From Cryptomeria japonica (Eukaryota; Streptophyta; Pinopsida; Cupressales; Cupressaceae): a stretch of DNA of 64,000 nt. The stretch is taken from positions 1 to 64,000 of the forward strand of contig NW_026729331.1 in NCBI RefSeq assembly GCF_030272615.1, read 5' to 3'. Shown here one piece after another: positions 11,462 through 21,010 of the stretch. The notes beneath the pieces are model-generated. The model worked only from the letters and a program-made list of their open reading frames with translations, ran no database searches and was not told the DNA's origin. Position 1 is the first letter of the stretch. The number at the start of each line of letters is the position of its first letter. The position numbers and the translations under genes are program-made.

Positions 11462-12238
11462 ATGGCAAAAGTATCAGATCTTGCGCTTCTTCTTGTGGCT
11501 GGAATGGCCATATCTCTTTACATTCAAGGTAAGCTGTCATAGTAACATAATGCGTGTTGTATGAGGTTGAATAGTATAAACATTTCCAAGGCTAACAATA
11601 ATAGTATGTGTGTATTATTTGTCACAGAGGCGAGAGCAGTTAAGTTTGATATAAAGAACCAGTGCGGGTACACAGTGTGGGCGGCGGGATTACCCGGAGG
11701 AGGGCAGCAGCTGACCCAGGGTCAGACATGGACGGTTAATTTGGCGGCGGGGACACAGTCGGCAAGATTCTGGGGTCGAACCGGCTGCTCTTTCGATGCG
11801 AGCGGCAAAGGAACCTGTCAAACCGGTGACTGCGGCGGCCAACTGAGCTGCACAGTCTCGGGAGCTGTTCCCGCCACGCTGGCCGAGTACACTCAGAGCG
11901 ACCAGGACTATTACGACGTGTCGCTAGTGGACGGCTTCAATATTCCTCTTTCCATCAACCCTACCAATGCACAGTGCACTGCCCCTGCATGCAAAGCCGA
12001 CGTGAACGCTGTGTGCCCTGCTGAATTGAAGGTTGCCGGCGGATGCAAGAGTGCCTGCGTTGCCTTTCAAACAGACCAGTATTGCTGCACTGGCAGCTAT
12101 ACCAACAGCTGTCCTGCGACAAACTACTCAATGATATTCAAGCAGCAGTGCCCTCAGGCCTACAGTTATGCCAAGGACGATACGGCCACATTCGCTTGCC
12201 CCTCCGGTACAGACTACACTATTGTATTCTGTCCCTAG
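11462..12238 (+). CDS. Thaumatin-like protein, PR-5 family (Cry j 3 / Jun a 3-like)
   Basis: Two exons: 11462-11528 and 11628-12238, with a 99-bp GT-AG intron (gtaagc ... cacag) that splits a Glu codon; 225 residues. Residues 1-26 form a hydrophobic signal peptide ending EARA, and mature protein starts [17 protein letters not shown]. The thaumatin signature [16 protein letters not shown] is present, as are all 16 cysteines expected for eight disulfides and the acidic-cleft residues (R in ARFWGR, E in LAEYTQ, D residues in [11 protein letters not shown]). It ends FCP. The family is secreted, acts on fungal cell walls and membranes, and includes pollen allergens of cypress-family trees. The first methionine of the long exon-2 open frame (11561) lies in the intron, so the true start is 11462, supported by TATA spacing and by the same exon 1 in the pseudogene at 63590. 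The gene is markedly GC-richer than its surroundings. Confidence 0.95.
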
Positions 12239-12352
12239 ATATATATAGGATTATGTTTGTGTGTGGACTAATATATTAATAAGTGTTGTCATCTTCGTAT
12301 TGACACTGTGGTGTAGCCGCGTAGGCCGTTGCAACGCTCACCACTTATTATC

Positions 12353-12358
12353 AATAAA
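12353..12358 (+). promoter_or_regulatory. Poly(A) signal of the thaumatin-like gene
   Basis: AATAAA lies 115 bp past the stop codon. The surrounding 3' UTR (12250-12420) is retained in copy B (39743-39910) although the gene there is gone. Confidence 0.65.
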
Positions 12359-12429
12359 ACATTGCTGTCATTTTACCAGTAATGAGAGAAGCGTAATTCA
12401 CACGCAATACACTGTTCCGAGAGAATATT

Positions 12430-13720
12430 AAAAATAAATATATACTTTGATATTTTATTTTCTTTATATTTAAAAATTAGGTGTCATATATTTTCTTAAA
12501 GACTTGTTTCATAGCTAAGATATGAGATGCTTCTCCTCCTATTGTCATTAAGACAGGTTACGCCTATTACTATAATCATATGATTATTTATAAAAATTTT
12601 AACATATAAATTAATAAAAATATTGGTAAAACTATTTTGTTGAAAGAACGTAAAGTTATTTGTTTAAATGGAATATACATTCTTAATTGTATATCTTTGT
12701 ATATTTTTTGTCACATAAAATTCAATAATGATAATTGTGTCTTCTATTGGATAGGGTTCTTAACGTTATACAAGATAATCTACTATCGAGGATAAAATAG
12801 TTATTGTAAAAAATGGTGTACATGCACTCCAATATTTTCACAATCAATTTGTACCTTATACTAGATGTTTAGATAGGAGTTCCTCAATTGTAAATTATTC
12901 AAAAAGGAAGGTTGCTAGTCTAACACATCTATGTGCAAGGAGCATCATTTGTATTTATTTTGGAGTTAAAAAGTGAATAATAATATTTACGCATTTTATG
13001 GGTACAAAAGAAACAATTATTTATATGCATTTTATGGCTGCATAATGAAAATATAATGTATGTCCATTTTGTTGGTACAAAATAGATTACTAATGTTAGA
13101 ATATTACCGATGCAAAATAGAACTATGTTCATGCATTTCTGAGCATATAGTGAAATAGTTGTGAGTATGAATCTTGTTTGCACAAGAAAATGATCATTGT
13201 ATGAATTTTGAGTGTATAACAAGATTTCCTTGCATGTGTTTGTCCAGGGTTATAAAAGAGATTGAATTGGAGTACTAAGGTGTTGTGGTTTTATGAAATA
13301 GTGTGTTTTACAATATGTACATATACTAAGTGTCTATGTTTTTCTTATTGAAATGGTTTTGTTTTTTTTTAAATTAAAGTGTGTATTTTGAGATGGAAGA
13401 GCTTTGGGAATCCTTTGATGGATGTCACTAGAAAATTGTGTTTTTTTATGAAAATTTGAAAGTAAAATTTTAAATCATGATTGATACTTGATTTTTTGTT
13501 TTGTTAGTCTATGTATCTTATGCAGGTCAAGAAGCTAATGCCCTCATTTATGTGTATTTTTACTATGTGAAACTCTTCTCATTCTTTTTAAGAACCAAAA
13601 TAGTCAACTCGGTATTCTTTCATGTGTTAGGAAGTTTAGGAGTATTGTAAGTTTAGACAAAATGTAACCATTACTTTTCAAGTTTACATCATTTAATTAT
13701 GTTTGATGAATGCTTTAATT
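12430..13720. other. 3' flank of the thaumatin gene (copy A)
   Basis: No gene recognised. It contains two blocks (12510-12925 and 13258-13395) that recur at 2004-2729. The copy B equivalent (39911-41335) holds about 95 bp extra near 40262. The open frame on the minus strand at 12929-13222 is low-complexity and I do not consider it coding. Confidence 0.6.
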
Positions 13721-15868
13721 ACTTTTAATACATCAAAACCTACATACACTATGAGAGATATATGTCCTTATCCCTTTGATAAGAGTATTCCAATGCCTCC
13801 GTTTCCTGCACACTTTGTGACACCAAAATTTGACAAATATAGAGGGAGAGGAGACCCCAAGGCACATATAAGACAATTCTTCACAGCTTGCATTGAGGTA
13901 GCGGCAGAAGAAACATACTTGATGAGGTTGTTCCCACAGAGCTTAGGCGATCAAGCTATGGAATGGTTTTCTCAATTACCTCCTGGTATTAAGTCATGGG
14001 GCGACTTGGCAGAGGCATTCATTCAGCATTTCTCTTACAACATTGAAACAGATGTCTCAGTTACTACCTTGTGCAACACCAAGCAAAAAGAGGGAGAATC
14101 TTTTGCATCATTCTTACAAAGATGGAGAAATCTAGCCAGCAGATGCTCTTGCGAAATCCCACAGAAACAAATGGTAGAAATATTCACACAAAATGTTAAC
14201 AAGGCTATTGGATATGATCTCAGGAAAGCTTGTTTGTCTACATTCAAAGATGTTATCGAAAAGGGCCTAGCAACAGAAAAAGTCTTAATTGAACAAGGAG
14301 TTATCAAACTATTCAAAGAAAACAAAGAGGACTTTAAAGGAAAGGATAAACCAAAATTTTGGAACAAGAACAAGAACACAGTTAATGATGGTGTTGTTGA
14401 TGCCAACACAGTGAGACCCAAGTTTTTTTTTTCTGGATCAAGTTCTACCAACAATCAAGTGAACAATCAAACAACTTCTAAACCTCGAAGGAAGTACACT
14501 CCATTGGGAGAACCACTTGAATCAGTATTCAAAAAGCTTGTGGCAAACAAAGTGATCACAGTTCCAGATTTTCCTCCATATGAACCAAAGGTCAAACCAA
14601 ATTGGTGGAATGATGATGAGTATTGTGAGTTTCATAAGAGCAAGGGTCATAAGACAAGTAATTGCCATCGATTGAAGAACATTGTGCAAGATCTCATTGA
14701 TAGAGGAGATATTGAGATTGAGGGACATTCATCTAACCAAGAACATGAGGTGTTTAAGGAACCATTCCCAAAACATGACAAAGGAAAAGGCAAAGTCACA
14801 GATGATCAAGCCAATTACACTAGAGCACCTTACAATTATGATTCTACTATCAATCACATCTCGATGGACAATCATATCTCTACTATTACTATCAAGAACA
14901 AAAATCCTGAGAATCCTTCTCAGAGACCCAAGATTGTCCTAAAGGGTGTTGGCTCTTCGTCTGAATCTACCTCTGAATGTCATGTTACAACTCGTCGAGG
15001 TAAAATCATGTTGCCAGGTGCCTCCACTAAGAATACCAATCCTTCATCAATCAAACCTGAGTACGACCTTGTAGAACAATTAGGGAAGACACCTGCGCTC
15101 ATCTCCATTCTTGAGCTCTTACGTATATCCCCTGCACATAAAGCCATCCTTGACAAAATCTTGAGAGACACTACTGTCCCTACTGATCTAAACGTGGACC
15201 AGTTTCAAGCCATGGTGGGATACCTATCCGTTCCGCACTCCCTCACATTCAGAGAAGCCGATGATGCCTCCATAAGTCAGCCACATAATGCACCTTTACA
15301 CATTGAAGCCTTCATACATAAACATCGAATAAAGCGAGTCCTGATAGATGGAGGAGCAGGTCTAAATATTTGTACATTGAGCACCATCAGACAATTGGGA
15401 TATTCTGACAAAGCTGTGAATTCTTCAAACCAAATCACCATCAAGGCTTATGATGATGAAGAGCGTTCATCCAAGGGCACAGTTACCTTACCACTAAGAA
15501 TCAGGCCAGTCACAAAGGATGTGGTTTGTCAAGTCCTAGATCTAGATCTCACATATAACATATTGCTAGGACGTCCTTGGATTCATGAAATGAGGGCAGT
15601 CCCATCAACATATCATCAATGCATTAAGTTTCCTCATAATGGAGTCGAGGTAACAGTCAATGGTGATCCAAATCCATTCATATATTGCAATAACTTGAGA
15701 TCACATACTGAGACTATCATTCCCAGTAACCGTGAGGCTACTCTCTCTTCCGCATACATTGACCCTGAGTCATTAAAACCCTCGACATCTAAACAAGGTG
15801 AACTTAGAGGTAAGTTTCAAGACAAAGGCATGGGAGAATACACTTTGAATCAGACAATGTTTTTATGA
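13703..15868 (+). CDS. Tat element gag-protease ORF
   Basis: 721 residues. The first few (MMNALI) come from flanking DNA, so the native N-terminus is missing. A retrotransposon gag domain spans about residues 40-170 (RGRGDPKAHIRQFF, AMEWFSQLPPGIKSWGDL, FASFLQRWRNLASRC). A zinc-knuckle-like motif CEFHKSKGHKTSNC is near residue 309. A retropepsin-like protease follows near residue 550 (RVLIDGGAGLNICTLS, with DGGA in place of the usual DTG/DSG, as is common in this lineage; then NILLGRPWIHEM). The frame ends at TGA 15866-15868 and continues in the same frame six bases later. The stop could be a regulated gag-pol boundary or decay. A poly-T tract at 14421-14430 encodes a run of Phe. Confidence 0.88.
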   Translation: MMNALITFNTSKPTYTMRDICPYPFDKSIPMPPFPAHFVTPKFDKYRGRGDPKAHIRQFFTACIEVAAEETYLMRLFPQSLGDQAMEWFSQLPPGIKSWGDLAEAFIQHFSYNIETDVSVTTLCNTKQKEGESFASFLQRWRNLASRCSCEIPQKQMVEIFTQNVNKAIGYDLRKACLSTFKDVIEKGLATEKVLIEQGVIKLFKENKEDFKGKDKPKFWNKNKNTVNDGVVDANTVRPKFFFSGSSSTNNQVNNQTTSKPRRKYTPLGEPLESVFKKLVANKVITVPDFPPYEPKVKPNWWNDDEYCEFHKSKGHKTSNCHRLKNIVQDLIDRGDIEIEGHSSNQEHEVFKEPFPKHDKGKGKVTDDQANYTRAPYNYDSTINHISMDNHISTITIKNKNPENPSQRPKIVLKGVGSSSESTSECHVTTRRGKIMLPGASTKNTNPSSIKPEYDLVEQLGKTPALISILELLRISPAHKAILDKILRDTTVPTDLNVDQFQAMVGYLSVPHSLTFREADDASISQPHNAPLHIEAFIHKHRIKRVLIDGGAGLNICTLSTIRQLGYSDKAVNSSNQITIKAYDDEERSSKGTVTLPLRIRPVTKDVVCQVLDLDLTYNILLGRPWIHEMRAVPSTYHQCIKFPHNGVEVTVNGDPNPFIYCNNLRSHTETIIPSNREATLSSAYIDPESLKPSTSKQGELRGKFQDKGMGEYTLNQTMFL

Positions 15869-15874
15869 CAAGTC

Positions 15875-17923
15875 ATGAGCTCTCCAAAAGAATATGGGAG
15901 GCCACATCCTAACAAGCAAATCTCCATCATGATACTCAGATGGGATCCTACCATCTTTCAAAGATGGGGCGAACTAGAAGAAGAAAATTTATATAAAATG
16001 CTCTATAGAGACATTGAAGAGGACACGCAAGATCAAATTATTATACCCTGTGAGAACTATGGCAAAGGCTTCAAAATTCTGCAAAGATTTGGGTATGATG
16101 GAAAAAGCCCTCTCGGGTTACGCAAAGAAGGTGTCATGGAGCCCTTACAACCTGAGCTAACTACAAGAAGGGAATGCTCCAAGGGACTTGGTTTTCTGAA
16201 TTCCAAGATTCACAATAAAAGAACAAAAGAGGCATGGCAAATCAAAGTGGCCGAAGTTCAACAAGAGGATTATTATTCCACAGATTCTAATAAGTGGGAA
16301 TGGGGTTCAGACAAATCCTCCAGTGACTATGAGCTCACTGAGACATTCAGAGAGCCAAATGAACCTACAGAGGAGGAGGAATTTTACAAAAAGTTCAGAG
16401 TTGGTCAAGAACCAACCCATAAGGATCCCGCACAATCTTCGTTTCAAGGTCCTAGGTTGAAATCGCATAGGATGAGGACACTTGTCCCAGAAGGCACTAC
16501 TAGTGATGACAATTTGAATTCACTCACGATCGAAACTGATGAGGAGAGTGCCATCGATGACCTCAACGATTGCCTTGACATACCTGAATATAACCACATC
16601 TTCACTCTTTGTCCAGCAAACTCTAAAAACACTAATGACCTTCCCCTTGTTCACCCCCAACTCATTGACTGGAATCATGAAGGACCAGCACAATTTGATA
16701 CATTTCAAAATGACGAAGCTATTGTCGACTATCTTGGCATTCGAGATGATCTTCCCCCTGGAGACCACAAAGCAGGATACACCATAGAACTCAACAACAT
16801 GGCATACTTCGGTGAGGGTGTCGGGCCTTCTAGTCGCAAAAATGTGAAAATAAGAACAAAACAAGGGTCTTATGGCGAAAACCACACTGTGGCGCTATCT
16901 GACTCCAAAAAAGTAAAAAGAAAGGACATATCTGAGGGTGAAAACCTCTCTGAGGCACCCGAAGATGGAAGGCTCGACATTCTCCCAACGTCATATGAGG
17001 AAAAGTCATCCATGCTGATAGAGGAAACTATAAAGACAAACATTGGTACGGAAGAAGTTCCACACAACATATTCTTAGCTCAATCTTTGATAGAGTCCGA
17101 AAAGGCAAAATTCATAAGCTTCTTTAAGGAACGACAAATCAACTTTGCATGGTCATACGCTGATATGCCTGGATTGGATCCGGATTTGGTAATGCATCAT
17201 TTGACAGTCAAACCGGGGGCAAAGCCAGTAAAGCAGAAATTAAGGAAAATGCACCCACAAGTGGCATTACTAGTCAAAGCAGAGCTGGAGAAATTATTGG
17301 ATGTCGGATTCATACGCCCAATTGATTATCCCGAATGGATTTCCAATTTAGTACCTGTCAGCAAACCAGATCGCAGTATCCGAATATGTACAGACTTCAG
17401 AGATATCAACAAAGCTTGTCCGAAAGATGACTTCCCATTACCAAACATTGACTTGATCGTTGATCTCACAGCAGGTCATGAAATGCTATCTTTAATGGAC
17501 GGATTTTTTGGATATAATCAAATCAGGATTGCGCCTAAAGATCAACATAAAACATCATTCACTTGTCCATGGGGAACCTTCTGTTGGAATGTCATGCCTT
17601 TTGGGCTGAAAAATGCAGGCGCTACTTATCAAAGAGTGATGACCACTATTTTTCATGATCTCATGCACATAACAGTGGAAGATTATGTTGATGATCTCTT
17701 GGGAAAATCAATAGACAGAGATACACACTTGGACATACTTTCAGTTGTCTTTGATCGGCTGGAAAAATACAAAGTAAGATTAAATCCAAAGAAATGTGTC
17801 TTTGGAGTAACCTCAGGGAAGCTCCTAGGATTCATTGTGTCTAAAAGAGGAATTGAGGCCGATCCAGCAAAAGTCAAGGCTATCTTGAACATGCCGCCAC
17901 CGAGGAACATCAGTCAACTTTGA
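15875..17923 (+). CDS. Tat element pol ORF, G-patch and reverse transcriptase part
   Basis: 682 residues, in frame with the gag-protease ORF. Residues about 63-94 form a G-patch-like module (YGKGFKILQRFGYDGKSPLG). An acidic linker follows (residues 150-330). Reverse transcriptase begins near residue 450: FIRPIDYPEW, SIRICTDFRDINKACPKDDF, GYNQIRIAPKDQHKTSF, MPFGLKNAGATYQRVM, and the catalytic YVDD at 17684-17695, all intact. The RT connection region is cut by TGA at 17921-17923. The same-frame sequence continues to a TAG at 17993-17995 and then to the next ORF. Both stops are of the kind C-to-T change produces. G-patch domains bind RNA or helicase partners; a role in this element is inference. 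Confidence 0.88.
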   Translation: MSSPKEYGRPHPNKQISIMILRWDPTIFQRWGELEEENLYKMLYRDIEEDTQDQIIIPCENYGKGFKILQRFGYDGKSPLGLRKEGVMEPLQPELTTRRECSKGLGFLNSKIHNKRTKEAWQIKVAEVQQEDYYSTDSNKWEWGSDKSSSDYELTETFREPNEPTEEEEFYKKFRVGQEPTHKDPAQSSFQGPRLKSHRMRTLVPEGTTSDDNLNSLTIETDEESAIDDLNDCLDIPEYNHIFTLCPANSKNTNDLPLVHPQLIDWNHEGPAQFDTFQNDEAIVDYLGIRDDLPPGDHKAGYTIELNNMAYFGEGVGPSSRKNVKIRTKQGSYGENHTVALSDSKKVKRKDISEGENLSEAPEDGRLDILPTSYEEKSSMLIEETIKTNIGTEEVPHNIFLAQSLIESEKAKFISFFKERQINFAWSYADMPGLDPDLVMHHLTVKPGAKPVKQKLRKMHPQVALLVKAELEKLLDVGFIRPIDYPEWISNLVPVSKPDRSIRICTDFRDINKACPKDDFPLPNIDLIVDLTAGHEMLSLMDGFFGYNQIRIAPKDQHKTSFTCPWGTFCWNVMPFGLKNAGATYQRVMTTIFHDLMHITVEDYVDDLLGKSIDRDTHLDILSVVFDRLEKYKVRLNPKKCVFGVTSGKLLGFIVSKRGIEADPAKVKAILNMPPPRNISQL

Positions 17924-18073
17924 TCTTTACAAGGGAGACTCCAATCCATACGAAGATTCATAGCGCAACTTGCAGATAAGTGTAATCCTTTCTAGCACCT
18001 GATACACAAAAACATCAAGTTCAAATGGGATGAGAACTGTCAACAGGCATTTCAGGCGCTCAAAGATTATCTT

Positions 18074-20305
18074 TTGAACCCACCAGTTTTGATGCCACCA
18101 ATTCCAGATCAACCTTTGTTACTCTACATATCAGCTACTCCAACGACACTGGAGGCACTCTTAGCACAACAAATACCTGACGGCAAGGAAAAAGCAGTAT
18201 ATTATATCAGTCGCACACTGGTGGGATATGAGCTAAATTACACACCAATCGAGCGTGCCTGTCTCACTGTGGTCTTTGCTTCACTAAAATTACGTCATTA
18301 TATGCTCACTCACAAGACTAAGTTGATTGCCAGAATTGATCCACTTAAATATCTTCTCAACAAAGCTACACTTACTGGGCGGCTGGCCAAGTGGGTAATG
18401 ATTCTGAGTGAATTTGACATCGAGTACGTAGACAGAAAAGCAATAAAAGGACAAGCAATTGCAGATCAATTGGCAGATGCTTCCATGATAGATGATGTTC
18501 CTCTACAGTCAGAATTTCCAGATGAAGCAATTTTAACAATATCACATGTGAAGCCATGGCAACTATACTTTGATGGCTCATACACACAGCATGGAGCAGG
18601 AGCGGGTATACTCTTTATAACTCCTCAAGGCGATTCTATACCAAAATCATACCGCTTATCATTTCCTTGCACCAACAATATAGCAGAATATGAGGCATTA
18701 ACAACTGGATTAAGAATTGCAGTTCAGTGGAAGATCCAGGAACTTCGTGTTTTTGGGGATTCTCAACTTGTCATCCATCAAGCAACTGATGATTACCAAA
18801 CAAAATATGAAAAGCTAATGCCTTACAAACAACTGGTAGATGATTTGAAACAACACTTCACAAAGATAGATTTTGAGCAGATACCAAGAGAACAGAATCG
18901 TGCTGCAGATGCCATGGCTACGATTGCTTCGCTCATTGATCTACCACAAAATGAGACCTGCTATGAGTTCCTGGTAGATAATCTCCTGATTCCTTCATAT
19001 GAGATCACTCCTACAGAAATGATATGTGTTGTTGGTCCTGAATCCCAATTATATGGTTCCATATTCACATACCTTCGCGACAATATCTTACCTCCCGATC
19101 TATCGAACAACCAACGCCGCACTTTCATTCGCCAATCCTCTCGATACGTCATTCTAGCTGATATCCTATACCGACGAGGTCTAGATGGCACCCTTCTTAG
19201 ATGTTTAGAGAGTGATGAAGCTCAGATTGCGTTACGAGAAGTGCATGAAGGGATATGTGGTCTGCATACTAGTGGTCCTACCTTGGCCAAGAAACTCATC
19301 AGGACTGGATATTACTGGCCTACTATGGAAAAAGACTCATATCAGTTTGTCAAGAAGTGTAAGCAGTGTCAAATTCATGGAGACCTCATACACGCACCAG
19401 CACAAGAACTACAACCACTTGCATCTCCTTGGCCCTTTTGTCAGTGGGGACTCGATCTCATAGGCAAGATTCACCCTCCTTCTTCCAACGGTCATAAATT
19501 CATTATCACAGCCACAGAGTATTTCACAAAGTGGATTGAAGCCGTGCCTCTCACACAAGTTACTGGGAAACAAATCGCTACCTTCATTTTGAACTACATC
19601 ATTTGCCGATATGGGATTCCTACTTCCATTATTACTGATAACGGGCGTCCCTTCAAAAATCAGAATGTTCGTGAACTCTGTGACCGCTTCCATATCTCTC
19701 ATCGTTTCTCCACACCATATTACCCCCAAGGTAATGGCCAAGCTGAGGCATCTAACAAAACAATTCTCAAAATCCTTAAAAAGACAGTCGACGACGCTAG
19801 CCGTAACTGGCATATCCAACTCAATCCTGCACTTTGGGCCTACCGTACAAGTGTCCGCACACCTACAGGAGCTACACCTTACTCACTTGTCTACGGCGCT
19901 GAAGCCATCTTGCCTATTGAGGTCGAGTTACCTTCTCTACGGGTCTCCTTGAGAAACATAATCAACGATGAAGATTACAGGGTCTCTCGCTTACAAGAAC
20001 TAGAACTGCTGGAGGAACGAAGACACACTGCTTTTAATCATCTCAAGGCTTACCAACAAAGAATGAGTCGCAGCTACAATCACAAAGTTAAGCCTCGCAC
20101 ATTTGAAGTAGGTGACTTAGTCCTCAGAGAGAACCCCAAGAATCAGCAAGACAGAGATAAGAAGGGCAAGTTCGAACCAAATTGGCTTGGTCCTTACATC
20201 ATCACAGCGGTATATGGATCTGGGGCATATCAGCTCTCAACTACAGAAGGTGAACCTTTGGAGGATCCTATCAACAGCATGCACCTTCGCAGGTTCTACA
20301 CATAG
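18074..20305 (+). CDS. Tat element RNase H, second RNase H and integrase ORF
   Basis: 743 residues, same frame as the preceding ORFs; related sequence begins upstream of the first Met, from about 17924. RNase H is at residues ~10-130 (YISRTLVGYELNYTPIERAC, KYLLNKATLTGRLAKWV). The second, archaeal-type RNase H is at ~160-280 (LYFDGSYTQHGAGAGILF, NNIAEYEALTTGL, VFGDSQLVIHQ, RAADAMATIASL). Integrase has an HHCC zinc module (HEGICGLHTSG ... CKQCQ), the catalytic Asp residues in GLDLIGK and IITDNGRPF, and Glu in NGQAEASNKT. The C-terminal tail FEVGDLVLRENP ... MHLRRFYT ends at a TAG. All catalytic residues that I can check are present. This is the best-preserved transposon frame in the window. Confidence 0.9.
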   Translation: MNPPVLMPPIPDQPLLLYISATPTTLEALLAQQIPDGKEKAVYYISRTLVGYELNYTPIERACLTVVFASLKLRHYMLTHKTKLIARIDPLKYLLNKATLTGRLAKWVMILSEFDIEYVDRKAIKGQAIADQLADASMIDDVPLQSEFPDEAILTISHVKPWQLYFDGSYTQHGAGAGILFITPQGDSIPKSYRLSFPCTNNIAEYEALTTGLRIAVQWKIQELRVFGDSQLVIHQATDDYQTKYEKLMPYKQLVDDLKQHFTKIDFEQIPREQNRAADAMATIASLIDLPQNETCYEFLVDNLLIPSYEITPTEMICVVGPESQLYGSIFTYLRDNILPPDLSNNQRRTFIRQSSRYVILADILYRRGLDGTLLRCLESDEAQIALREVHEGICGLHTSGPTLAKKLIRTGYYWPTMEKDSYQFVKKCKQCQIHGDLIHAPAQELQPLASPWPFCQWGLDLIGKIHPPSSNGHKFIITATEYFTKWIEAVPLTQVTGKQIATFILNYIICRYGIPTSIITDNGRPFKNQNVRELCDRFHISHRFSTPYYPQGNGQAEASNKTILKILKKTVDDASRNWHIQLNPALWAYRTSVRTPTGATPYSLVYGAEAILPIEVELPSLRVSLRNIINDEDYRVSRLQELELLEERRHTAFNHLKAYQQRMSRSYNHKVKPRTFEVGDLVLRENPKNQQDRDKKGKFEPNWLGPYIITAVYGSGAYQLSTTEGEPLEDPINSMHLRRFYT

Positions 20306-20396
20306 CTCATCGGAATATCCTAATTCAAAAATACAAAAAAAATCAAAAAATTCAAAAATACAAAAAAAAAATTATAAAACAAAAAAATCGTTACTT

Positions 20397-20546
20397 GGTG
20401 AAAACCTGGCAAACAGGCGCCTTGTGACACAAAAAAAAAATTGAAAAAATCGAAAAAAGTAAAGAGAAATAATTTCATCCAATGGTGAAAACCACTTCGG
20501 TGGCGCCCTGGGCAAGTACCATGGTGAAAACTAGGTCACCAGCGCC
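20397..20546 (+). promoter_or_regulatory. Three 'GGTGAAAAC' hairpin blocks near the Tat 3' end
   Basis: Three copies of GGTGAAAAC (20397, 20484, 20523), each with a short stem and then ggcgcc or agcgcc: CCTG-gcaaa-CAGG at 20405-20417, CCAC-ttcg-GTGG at 20492-20503, and TGGTGA ... TCACCA at 20522-20541. The second has a UUCG-type tetraloop. The same three blocks occur with decayed stems at about 870-1025 and 29270-29420. RNA structure is inferred from base complementarity alone. Confidence 0.55.
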
Positions 20547-20850
20547 ATGCGTAGAGACTTTGCTCCTCCCTCCTTCAGGATTCTCTTTCATCCTTTCACT
20601 TTGCACACACTCACGACCAATTCATCCACAATAAACTTACCCAGTCCCATCATGGCTTGTTATTGATCTACCCCAAGATTGGTTAGCCATTCATAATAAA
20701 CCTCCCTTTTCGCCTCCCTTTCCATCCATAATAAATCAGATCCTATCTGTGACTACGGCCAAATTCTACGTCTAGTAATGGGTGTGGAACTAAGAACATC
20801 ACATGTTTCGAGGAGTACAGTTTCTTCCAGCTTCCTTCAAGTCTATCCGT

Positions 20851-20955
20851 GCACAGATCCGCAATAAAGCAACATTTGCATCACAGATCCGCAATAAAGC
20901 AACATTTGCATCGAAGATCCGCAATAAAGTTTCATCTTCTCCGCAATAAAGTATC
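20851..20955 (+). repeat. 30-bp tandem repeat carrying aataaa motifs
   Basis: Units start at 20851, 20881 and 20911, with a partial fourth at 20941. Each contains 'gatccgcaataaag' (the last unit only ccgcaataaag). Degenerate equivalents lie at about 1293-1375 and 29697-29770. The repeated aataaa could act as clustered poly(A) signals for the element's transcript. Confidence 0.8.
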
Positions 20956-21010
20956 AGTTTTATGGATTCAGTCAGTTTCAGATGAGAGACAGTAGCAACA
21001 ATAAGCTTCA

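Larger units (their letters stand above)
1..13720. repeat. Segmental duplication, copy A (runs off left edge)
   Basis: This stretch is repeated, in the same orientation and order, at 28402-41335; position 1 corresponds to about 28402. The match is continuous across transposon and non-transposon DNA, with mostly single-base differences. For example, the gypsy relic reading frame at 9104-9289 differs from 38166-38351 by one residue in 61. Two large indels separate the copies: copy A lacks about 650 bp of a gag gene (join near 5425), and copy B lacks about 1.6 kb holding the thaumatin gene. A smaller gap of about 95 bp in copy A lies near 12765. The right end of the match is at about 13720, exactly where Tat-element gag coding sequence begins. 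The left end is outside the window. Confidence 0.93.
13721..21010 (+). mobile_element. Tat-lineage Ty3/gypsy retrotransposon, 5'-truncated
   Basis: Gag, protease, reverse transcriptase, RNase H, a second (archaeal-type) RNase H and integrase lie in one reading frame from 13703 to 20305. The frame is broken only by three stop codons (15866-15868 TGA, 17921-17923 TGA, 17993-17995 TAG). The second RNase H between RNase H and integrase is the hallmark of the Tat lineage (Ogre/Retand-like). The 5' LTR, primer site and start of gag are missing: the element sequence begins at about 13721, right at the end of the segmental duplication. After the integrase come A-rich DNA, three hairpin-forming blocks and aataaa repeats, shared with 771-1420 and 29175-29820; similarity to those stops near 21010, so the 3' LTR is incomplete or diverged. 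No target-site duplication can be called. Confidence 0.88.

Noticed and set aside
11561-11627. Methionine at 11561 as start of the thaumatin protein
   Set aside because: It lies inside the intron. Exon 1 at 11462-11528 with GT-AG sites gives a proper signal peptide, and the pseudogene at 63590 has the same exon 1 and intron.
12929-13222. 97-codon minus-strand frame, also at 40524-40817
   Set aside because: Open in both duplicates but low-complexity and AT-rich, with no recognisable domain; the high similarity of the duplicates alone explains retention.
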